Part shown: positions 58,701 through 64,000 of the stretch, piece after piece
Layout of the letters: every line of letters begins with the position of its first letter
Position numbering within the stretch: the first letter of the stretch is position 1
Assembly: GCA_039024915.1 (NCBI GenBank)
Contig: JBCCPK010000003.1
Location: forward strand, 372,001 to 436,000
DNA from: Pseudomonadota bacterium
Lineage (GTDB): Bacteria > Pseudomonadota > Alphaproteobacteria > Rhizobiales > MH13
Direction of reading: 5' to 3'
DNA length: 64,000 nucleotides
Position numbers and translations under genes: made by a program
The notes under the pieces: generated by a model
The model's database searches: none
Told to the model about the DNA's origin: nothing
What the model saw: the letters and a program-made list of their open reading frames with translations, nothing else

Positions 58701-58950
58701 TACCAACAACCGCATTCGCCCGATCTTCATGTCCACCTTCACATCGATCATGGGCATGCTGCCATTGGTGCTGGTGCCCGGAGAAGGCGCTGAACTGTAT
58801 CGAGGCCTCGGTGCGGTTGTGGTTGGTGGGCTTTCCATGTCGGCGTTTCTGACCCTGTTGACGGTGCCTCCACTCCTGCGGCTTTGCCTGCGCGCGCCAA
58901 CAACCAATCACGCAACCCCCCGTGGAGCTGCTGCCGCGCCAGCTGAGTGA
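55780..58950 (+). CDS. RND-family efflux transporter permease
   Basis: An HAE-type pump of 1056 residues with two large periplasmic loops and twelve membrane helices. The proton-relay region reads GMIVDAAIVVLENIYR, so the second Asp of the usual VDD/VDN position is Ala, and GIVVNNAILIVHQ replaces the Lys-containing helix of AcrB. This is seen in other alphaproteobacterial RND proteins. No outer-membrane channel gene follows. Substrates are unknown. Confidence 0.93.
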   Translation: MDFIRFAIDRPIAVVATVIMALMFGALALSRIPIQLAPDVRAPVVVITTEWPGAAPIEIEREIVNPQEEVLRGLEGLELMSSTSQTGEAEITLEFAIGVDMSQTLLLVSNRLDRVSDYPDEASEPTLDTSGSDDSPIAWVLVLGGEGNTRDLPTYGDFVEDIIKDRVERVEGVSAVNVFGGVSRELQIVLDPQQLARFGLTVPEVVARLRTENISISAGDVDEGKRRYVVRAEGNLNTIEAVEAVVLRSQADGGPLGRVRVADVARVGFDFGEPTVRLRFNGEPGLAFNIVRERGANVIETMGEVRRTLDELSAGPVADQNLVLKQVYDETIYIEGAIDLVVQNIWIGGGLAALVLLLFLRSPRATLVVSLSIPVSIVATFVVMAATGRTLNVISLAGIAFAVGMIVDAAIVVLENIYRLREEGLSRQQAAYKGAKQVWGAILVSALTTVLVFIPILIMQLEAGQLFRDIAVAISVSVLLSLVVAVTVIPSLSSRLLGSGKQSTIPLPGIDHLGRGFKALVMLYVRATVRARMLGIVMVSLIAGSAALAAVTFLPQLEYLPEGNRNLVFGLIIPPPGYNLDTTETIAERIERAARPMWEAAPALELENGDPVIENFFFVATPGNSFVGATAVDGTRAGDLIPILSRPIFAEPGTFGFMTQPSLFGQGVGGGRTIELNVSGQDLGAILGIAGQAAGIVSGILPRSEGHQFRPIPGLELGAPEIRLIPDRLRLADAGLDATALAATVDAYNDGIRVAEITEGADRLNLVLLGDRTELTGLRTQDVGSFPVVTPSGLIVPVSALADVVVTAGPTEIRHLDRLRTVTLEVRPSDALALETAVTMLEDQVVAPLQEQGLPPGIRLSVSGTADQLSQTWGAIQINLIVALLIVFLVMAILFESFVLPLVILISVPVAAAGGVGGLALLNTYQTQPLDMLTLLGFIILIGIVVNNAILIVHQSLINLREEGMSPTEAIEEATNNRIRPIFMSTFTSIMGMLPLVLVPGEGAELYRGLGAVVVGGLSMSAFLTLLTVPPLLRLCLRAPTTNHATPRGAAAAPAE

Positions 58951-59087
58951 CGCAAACCACTTCACCCAACCGGCTTGGCTGATGCCGCTGGCGGCGCTAT
59001 AGCGGCGCTCGGTGCCACCGGCCATTTCTGGACGTGCCCCCGACCGTACCGGTTTCCTCAAAGTACCGGCTTCAACCTCTCGCACCA

Positions 59088-59114
59088 CCGATGCGCCGTA
59101 AATAGGTGCATCGG
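59088..59114 (+). other. Stem-loop just upstream of the SulP gene
   Basis: CCGATGC at 59088-59094 pairs with GCATCGG at 59108-59114, ending 12 nt before the SulP ATG. Two direct copies of GTACCGG lie further upstream (about 59046 and 59063). These could be a leader structure or operator half-sites. No known riboswitch is recognised. Confidence 0.35.
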
Positions 59115-59126
59115 GTCAGGATATGC

Positions 59127-60617
59127 ATGATTTCGCTCGATGCTTATCGTCATCAATGGTTCCACAACATTCGCGGGGACCTGCTTTCCGGTCTCGTCGT
59201 TGCGCTCGCGTTGATCCCTGAGGCTATCGCCTTCTCGATCATCGCCGGGGTCGACCCCAAGGTTGGCCTCTACGCCAGCTTCTCTATCGCCGTAATCACC
59301 GCCATTGCAGGCGGACGGCCGGGCATGATTTCCGCCGCAACGGCCGCGACAGCAGTCCTGATGGTGACCTTGGTTCGCGACCACGGCCTGCAGTATCTAC
59401 TTGCGGCGACAGTCCTTGCCGGTCTCCTTCAGATTGGGGCCGGTGCTCTGAAGCTCGGTTTCGTGATGCGCTACGTCTCGAAATCCGTGATGACCGGTTT
59501 CGTGAACGCGCTCGCGATCCTTATTTTCATGGCGCAGCTACCTGAACTTGACCCACGCGAGGTCACGTGGATGACCTATTTGTTGGTCGCAGTCGGACTT
59601 GCCATCATCTACCTCTTTCCGCGCGTGACACGTGCTATCCCCTCCCCGCTGGTCACGATCATTGTTCTGACAGCGCTGGTCTGGGCGCTTGGCATCGATG
59701 TGCGGTCGGTCGGCGATATGGGCGAATTGCCCGATACACTGCCGATGTTTCTCATCCCCGATATTCCGCTCAATCTGGAAACCCTGATGATCATTCTGCC
59801 CTATTCGATCGCCGTTGCGGTCGTGGGCCTGCTTGAAAGCCTGATGACGCAAAACATCGTCGATGACCTCACCGACACTGCGTCCGATCGCAATCAGGAG
59901 TGCATTGGTCAGGGCCTTGCGAACACGGCGACGGGCTTCATAGGCGGCATGGCAGGCTGCGCCATGATCGGCCAGTCCATCATCAATGTGAAATCAGGCG
60001 GACGCGGGCGACTGTCCTGCTTTGTCGCCGGTGTTTTCCTTCTAATCCTTGTGGTGGGCTTGGGCGACTTTGTCTCCATCATCCCGATGCCCGCGCTCGT
60101 TGCCATCATGATCATGGTGTCAATTGGAACGTTCTCATGGTCATCGATCAGCAATCTGCGGACCCACCCGCGCTCGTCATCCGTTGTGATGCTGGCGACC
60201 GTGATAACGGTCGTGTTCACCCACAACCTCGCCATCGGCGTACTGGTCGGCGTGCTTCTGTCGGGTATCTTCTTCGCAGCAAAGATCGCACAGCTATTCC
60301 GGGTTACGCCCACCATCAGCGATGACGGTCGCGTCCGCACCTACCGGGTTGAGGGGCAGCTGTTTTACGGCTCAGTCGAGGATCTCATGGCCGCCTTTGA
60401 TTTTCGCGAGGTCCCCGAGCGGATCATCATCGATGTGTCGGACGCTCACATATGGGATATCTCATCGGTTCAGGCACTCGACATGGCCGTTTTAAAGTTC
60501 CGACGTGACGGTGCTGATGTCGAGATTGTCGGCATGAATCAGGCGTCCGAAACGCTCATGGATCGGCTTTCCGTGAAAGACCAACCCGGCGCGCTCGACG
60601 CGCTGGACGCGCACTAG
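59127..60617 (+). CDS. SulP-family anion transporter with STAS domain
   Basis: A 496-residue transporter. The N-terminal SulP membrane domain ([50 protein letters not shown]) is followed by a C-terminal STAS domain with the conserved [15 protein letters not shown] segment. The family carries sulfate, bicarbonate or other anions; the substrate is not decidable here. The ATG at 59127 is chosen because it lies behind TCAGGAT. A UspA-type protein is encoded 4 bp downstream. Confidence 0.92.
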   Translation: MISLDAYRHQWFHNIRGDLLSGLVVALALIPEAIAFSIIAGVDPKVGLYASFSIAVITAIAGGRPGMISAATAATAVLMVTLVRDHGLQYLLAATVLAGLLQIGAGALKLGFVMRYVSKSVMTGFVNALAILIFMAQLPELDPREVTWMTYLLVAVGLAIIYLFPRVTRAIPSPLVTIIVLTALVWALGIDVRSVGDMGELPDTLPMFLIPDIPLNLETLMIILPYSIAVAVVGLLESLMTQNIVDDLTDTASDRNQECIGQGLANTATGFIGGMAGCAMIGQSIINVKSGGRGRLSCFVAGVFLLILVVGLGDFVSIIPMPALVAIMIMVSIGTFSWSSISNLRTHPRSSSVVMLATVITVVFTHNLAIGVLVGVLLSGIFFAAKIAQLFRVTPTISDDGRVRTYRVEGQLFYGSVEDLMAAFDFREVPERIIIDVSDAHIWDISSVQALDMAVLKFRRDGADVEIVGMNQASETLMDRLSVKDQPGALDALDAH

Positions 60618-60621
60618 GGGC

Positions 60622-61491
60622 ATGCAGATGACGGAACCGAACGGCAAACTTGTCGCCCTTGTCGATGGCTCAATCTACTCGCAGAGCGTTTGCGATCATG
60701 CAGTCTGGCTCGCGCAGCGCACCGGATGGTCTGTTGAACTGGTTCATGTCCTGGGGCACCGCGAAGGCACGCAGCATAAGGACCTGTCAGGCGCCATTAC
60801 GCTTGGCGCGCGAACTGCTCTTCTGGAAGAGCTTGCCGAGATTGATGCGCAGAGGGCAAAGGTCGTCTCCCATCGGGGGCGCGCGATCCTCGAAGACGCA
60901 AGGGCAATCTTCGAGAGTGCTGGTATTGAGAACGTGACATCGCGCCTTCGGCAAGGCGATCTTGTCGAAAGCGTCCTGGATCAGGAAAGCGACGCCGACC
61001 TGGTGATGATCGGCAAACGCGGCGAGGCTGCCGATTTTGCCAAAGGGCATCTTGGCTCCAACCTGGAACGCATTGTTCGATCCAGCCGCAAGCCGATCTT
61101 CGTTGCGTCGCGCGCGCTTCAACCCATCAATAAGGTTCTGATCGCCTATGATGGCGGCACATCGGCGATGAAGGCGGTGGACCATATCGCCCGCTCACCG
61201 ATCTATCGTGGGCTTGAGGTTCATGTGGTCACGGTCGGCTCAGATACCGCAAGCACCCGCAAAGAGCTTGAGGATGCGCGAGCCATGCTTAAGGCCGCAG
61301 GGACGGAAGCACATATCGAGGTCTTGTCGGGACAGCCAGAAACGGCGCTCGGAGATCACGTCGAAGGCCACGATTTCGACCTTCTGGTGATGGGAGCCTA
61401 TGGTCATTCGCGCATCCGCTCGATGATCATCGGCTCAACGACAACACAAATGGTTCGCTCCTGCCGTATCCCCATCGTGCTGATCCGGTAG
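60622..61491 (+). CDS. Universal stress protein with two Usp domains
   Basis: A 289-residue protein with two tandem UspA folds. The second has the ATP-binding pattern GAYGHSRIRSMIIGSTTTQM. The first is less complete (GKRGEAADFAKGHLGSNLER). The close coupling to the SulP gene suggests a role in regulating or sensing the state of that transporter. This is inference. Confidence 0.9.
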   Translation: MQMTEPNGKLVALVDGSIYSQSVCDHAVWLAQRTGWSVELVHVLGHREGTQHKDLSGAITLGARTALLEELAEIDAQRAKVVSHRGRAILEDARAIFESAGIENVTSRLRQGDLVESVLDQESDADLVMIGKRGEAADFAKGHLGSNLERIVRSSRKPIFVASRALQPINKVLIAYDGGTSAMKAVDHIARSPIYRGLEVHVVTVGSDTASTRKELEDARAMLKAAGTEAHIEVLSGQPETALGDHVEGHDFDLLVMGAYGHSRIRSMIIGSTTTQMVRSCRIPIVLIR

Positions 61492-61517
61492 CTGGCAGTT
61501 TAGGCAAACCTTCGATT

Positions 61518-61555
61518 GCGCCAGCGCCCTTTGACCAACATTTGGGCGGTGGCGC
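61518..61555 (+). terminator. Weak hairpin after the Usp gene
   Basis: GCGCCAGCGCCC pairs with GGGCGGTGGCGC (one internal mismatch) around a 14-nt loop, 26 nt after the stop. No U-tract follows. It may end the SulP-Usp transcript. The rest of the 229-bp gap to the next gene shows nothing I can assign. Confidence 0.45.
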
Positions 61556-61720
61556 GGCTCCAGTGCGTTGAAATCATAGCGAGGCTTTGCGACCCTGAAT
61601 TGGGCGGAAAGCACGAGATTTGTGCTCGCTCGAGGAGTAGAAGCAGTCAGCGCTCGCGCCAGTGCGGCCCGCGCAGGTCATTGCTCCGCTATATCGCAAC
61701 CGACTGTTTGGAGACCGATT

Positions 61721-62728
61721 ATGGCCAACGCAACCGACTACGCTTTGCAGGAACTCAACAAGGAAACCACCATCGGCGGTGTGGGAACGGAGGTCCAACG
61801 CGAAATCCCGCGCATTGACCTGACCAACTTCGCTGAACGCAAGGACGATATCACCGATGAGCTGTGGGACGCTGCGACCCAGATAGGCTTCTTCCAGCTG
61901 ACAGGGCATGGCGTTCCGCTTCCGCTTATTGACGAAGCATTCGCGATGTCGAAGTCTTTCTTCGCGCTTCCGCACGATGTGAAGGGCCAGTACCCCATGC
62001 AGCGGGGAACCAACTCGGGCTGGGAGTACAAGGCGCAGGTGCGCCCATCGACCGGTACGGCGGATCAAAAGGAAAGCTACCAGATCACCACAAGCCGCAT
62101 GGAAGAGCTGAAGCTGTGGCCGACATCTGCAGAGCTTCCGGGCTTCAAAGCATCGATGCTCGCATTTGAGCGGGCTAACTGGCACCTGGCGACCAAGGTT
62201 CTGGGATGCTTCGCCACCAAACTCGGCATGGAAACCGACTTCTTCACGGTCGCACATGACCCGATGCAACCGACCTACCAGTCGACGGTCCGGCTGATCC
62301 ATTATCTGGCGATGAAAGATGCCAAGCAGGAAGACTTCAAATATTGGCGCGCGGGCGCGCACTCGGACTACAACTGCCTTACCCTCCTGCACCAGCGTAC
62401 CGGTCAGGGTGGTCTTCAGGTGGCGCCGGGTAAGGACGACGTTGAAGGGCTCGCTTGGACAGAAGTCGTGCCCGAAGATGGCATCATCACCTGCAACATC
62501 GGCGACATGCTCATGCGCTGGTCCGATGATGTGCTGAAATCCACGCTACACCGCGTTCGGATGCCAAAACCTTGCGAATATGATGGCCCGCGCTACTCGA
62601 TTGCGTTCTTTGCGCAGGCCAACAAGGACGCCATGATCGTCGGGCCGAAGAACAAATATGAGCCGATGTCGGCAGGCGACTATATGCAGATGCGCTTGTC
62701 AGCCAACTTCGACAAGAAGGCCAGCTAG
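61721..62728 (+). CDS. 2-oxoglutarate/Fe(II)-dependent oxygenase (IPNS-like)
   Basis: The protein of 335 residues is of the isopenicillin N synthase-like group. The N-terminal DIOX_N region contains GFFQLTGHGVPLPLIDEAF. The iron site is H-x-D in GAHSDYNCLTLLHQ with the distal His in KSTLHRVRMP, and the 2OG-binding Arg is in GPRYSIAFF. The substrate is unknown. The ATG at 61721 follows GGAGACC. It stands alone between the Usp gene and the FkbM gene. Confidence 0.9.
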   Translation: MANATDYALQELNKETTIGGVGTEVQREIPRIDLTNFAERKDDITDELWDAATQIGFFQLTGHGVPLPLIDEAFAMSKSFFALPHDVKGQYPMQRGTNSGWEYKAQVRPSTGTADQKESYQITTSRMEELKLWPTSAELPGFKASMLAFERANWHLATKVLGCFATKLGMETDFFTVAHDPMQPTYQSTVRLIHYLAMKDAKQEDFKYWRAGAHSDYNCLTLLHQRTGQGGLQVAPGKDDVEGLAWTEVVPEDGIITCNIGDMLMRWSDDVLKSTLHRVRMPKPCEYDGPRYSIAFFAQANKDAMIVGPKNKYEPMSAGDYMQMRLSANFDKKAS

Positions 62729-62782
62729 GCCGGGCCAAGCCAGCTGCTGCGCGCGAAAACCGTGCTGAGCAGCTGGCAGCCC

Positions 62783-63556
62783 TCAGCTCTCCTCGGTCAA
62801 CCGAGCAAAGATATCGCCCGAATTGACCGCATCGGGCAGCTTGCCAATGAACGCACGCGCGGATGGCGCATCCGCCCATCGCGCGAAGCGCAAATCGTGC
62901 TCCTCGCCGAAACTGACGTTGAACCGGTAGTTGCCTAACGACACCAGCCGGTCGATGCACGACATCGCCACCGATCTTTGCAAGGTTGTGAATTCGAACG
63001 ACAGGGCCGGAATGTGTCGGCTCAGGCCATTGAGAACCTCGTACTCAAAGCCTTCGACATCAACCTTCACAAAGTCCGGCTCTCCGTAGCGCTTGATCAA
63101 GGCGTCAAGCGTTGTGACCGGCACCGACAGGGTTTGGGTCCACCGCTGATCTCGCCATGCCCTGTCATGCGCAGCTGCAGCGATCAGCGCTTGCGACGCT
63201 GTTGATACAGTCGGATTGTCGGCGTTGATGTGAAACTGCGTGGAGCCAATGCGAGCGCCAACAGCCTCAGGGATCAGAGACACCTCATCGCATCGCCCGT
63301 AGAGCAGCCTTAAGGCCCGAAACAGCAAGGGCTGCGGCTCGACCGCGACAACCCGCGCGCCCAGCCGCACAAAGCTCCCAGTCCTGTCCCCGACATGCGC
63401 GCCGATATCGAAAACCAGCTGGCCGGGGCGGACCAGCTGAGCATGAAGCGCATCCATACGCTTGGTTCTTGCGCAATCCCGGTAATACACATCGAAAGAG
63501 CGACCCAACGGCGATCGCTTTCGGGTCTGTGGCTTGCGTTGTGCGATCTTGGTCAT
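62783..63556 (-). CDS. FkbM-family methyltransferase
   Basis: The protein of 257 residues has the SAM-binding region VFDIGAHVGDRTGSFVRLGA followed by VVAVEPQP and DFVKVDVEGFEYEVL, as in FkbM methyltransferases. These often O-methylate sugars in exopolysaccharide or lipopolysaccharide. It lies 8 bp downstream of a glycosyltransferase gene on the same strand, which supports a polysaccharide role. The ATG is 63556; a GTG one codon earlier is possible. Confidence 0.9.
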   Translation of the reverse strand: MTKIAQRKPQTRKRSPLGRSFDVYYRDCARTKRMDALHAQLVRPGQLVFDIGAHVGDRTGSFVRLGARVVAVEPQPLLFRALRLLYGRCDEVSLIPEAVGARIGSTQFHINADNPTVSTASQALIAAAAHDRAWRDQRWTQTLSVPVTTLDALIKRYGEPDFVKVDVEGFEYEVLNGLSRHIPALSFEFTTLQRSVAMSCIDRLVSLGNYRFNVSFGEEHDLRFARWADAPSARAFIGKLPDAVNSGDIFARLTEES

Positions 63557-63564
63557 CACCGAAT

Positions 63565-63999
63565 TTAGCGAGCAGCGGGAAGAGCGACCCGTTCAAGAAC
63601 ACCTGACGCCACCCTGGCCGTATCCCCCCAACCCGGCAGGGACGCACCGGCCATCAGAGCAGCACGAACCATTGCGCTTCGTCGCTCCTCATCAGCGAGC
63701 AGCGTTGAAAGCGCGGCGGCAAAGGCATGAGCGTCTTCAGGTTGCACGAGTACTCCCGCATCAGCCGGCACGGTTTCGGATACTGCGCCGGTATCGCAGG
63801 AGACGATCGGTAGACCGTAGGCGAGCGCTTCATCGAACACGATGCCGTAACCCTCATAGCGTGTCGCCAAGGCGAAGAGCGATGCTTGCCGGTAGAGGCT
63901 ATCAAGTTCCTCGGCCTCCACACGCCCAGCCAGCCGCACGCGCTCCTGCAGACCAAGCTCTTCTCTGAGTTGCTGCAGTTCGTTGGCGTGATCGTGATC
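63565..63999 (-). CDS. Glycosyltransferase, N-terminal part outside window
   Basis: The frame is open to the right edge, so only the C-terminal part of a GT-B (family 4-like) glycosyltransferase is visible. It includes LYRQASLFALATRYEGYG and the nucleotide-sugar segment GIVFDEALAYGLPIVSCDTG, followed by PADAGVLVQPEDAHAFAAAL. Such enzymes transfer sugars during polysaccharide synthesis. An internal GTG at 63939 is not a plausible start, because the glycosyltransferase pattern continues beyond it. Confidence 0.85.
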   Translation of the reverse strand, partial: DHDHANELQQLREELGLQERVRLAGRVEAEELDSLYRQASLFALATRYEGYGIVFDEALAYGLPIVSCDTGAVSETVPADAGVLVQPEDAHAFAAALSTLLADEERRSAMVRAALMAGASLPGWGDTARVASGVLERVALPAAR

Positions 64000-64000
64000 A

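Overview
The window looks like chromosomal DNA of an alphaproteobacterium, probably in or near Rhizobiales (Hyphomicrobiales). The basis is high GC content, the aerobic cobalamin pathway (CobN, CobO, CobQ), glutathione-dependent formaldehyde oxidation, a Zur-type palindrome, several LacI-family sugar regulators with CUT1 sugar importers, and an IalB-like exported protein. No rRNA, tRNA, CRISPR array, transposase or prophage was seen. Genes are dense, and many neighbours overlap by 4 bp (ATGA) or converge with no gap.

Positions 1-12467 form a cobalamin block. It runs cobW (5' end outside the window), cobN, cobO, cobQ, and, on the other strand, cobD and a BtuF-like binding protein. A TonB receptor, a permease and an ATPase for corrinoid uptake follow. 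Positions 12473-16137 are a zinc block: znuA, znuB and znuC on the minus strand, with a divergent Zur-type repressor and a palindromic candidate operator between them.

Positions 16134-29513 are mixed. They hold a LacI regulator, an SDR dehydrogenase and a distant HisD-like dehydrogenase that may belong together. Between these lie small exported proteins, a glyoxalase-family gene broken by one stop codon, adenine deaminase, a lone DUF2793 protein, a membrane protein paired with a ClpP-like serine peptidase, and the formaldehyde pair fghA/adhC.

Positions 29702-45116 are one large carbohydrate locus. It begins with a second LacI regulator, two TIM-barrel sugar epimerase/isomerase proteins and a Gfo/Idh/MocA dehydrogenase. 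It continues with a CUT1 ABC importer (binding protein, two permeases, a 62-residue membrane protein, two ATPases), a fused dihydroxyacetone kinase, xylulokinase, xylose isomerase and an amidohydrolase. A shared 16-bp palindromic motif lies upstream of the regulator (one degenerate copy) and upstream of the transporter (two good copies), which suggests one regulon. The substrate is unknown.

Positions 45201-64000 hold UDP-glucose dehydrogenase, an NAD(P)-binding protein, moaA, aldose epimerase and mannonate dehydratase. Next comes a sulfur-related minus-strand group (exported sulfurtransferase, YeeE/YedE transporter, an Ala/Pro-rich protein, an unrecognised protein) with mobA upstream. An RND efflux pair, a SulP transporter with a UspA protein, a 2OG-Fe(II) oxygenase, and an FkbM methyltransferase with a truncated glycosyltransferase follow.

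The most unusual sequence feature is that three unrelated genes (cobO, the SDR gene, the second sugar permease) have their own 3' ends duplicated just downstream, as a 63-bp pair, a 46-bp tandem array of about 6.5 copies, and an 18-bp pair.
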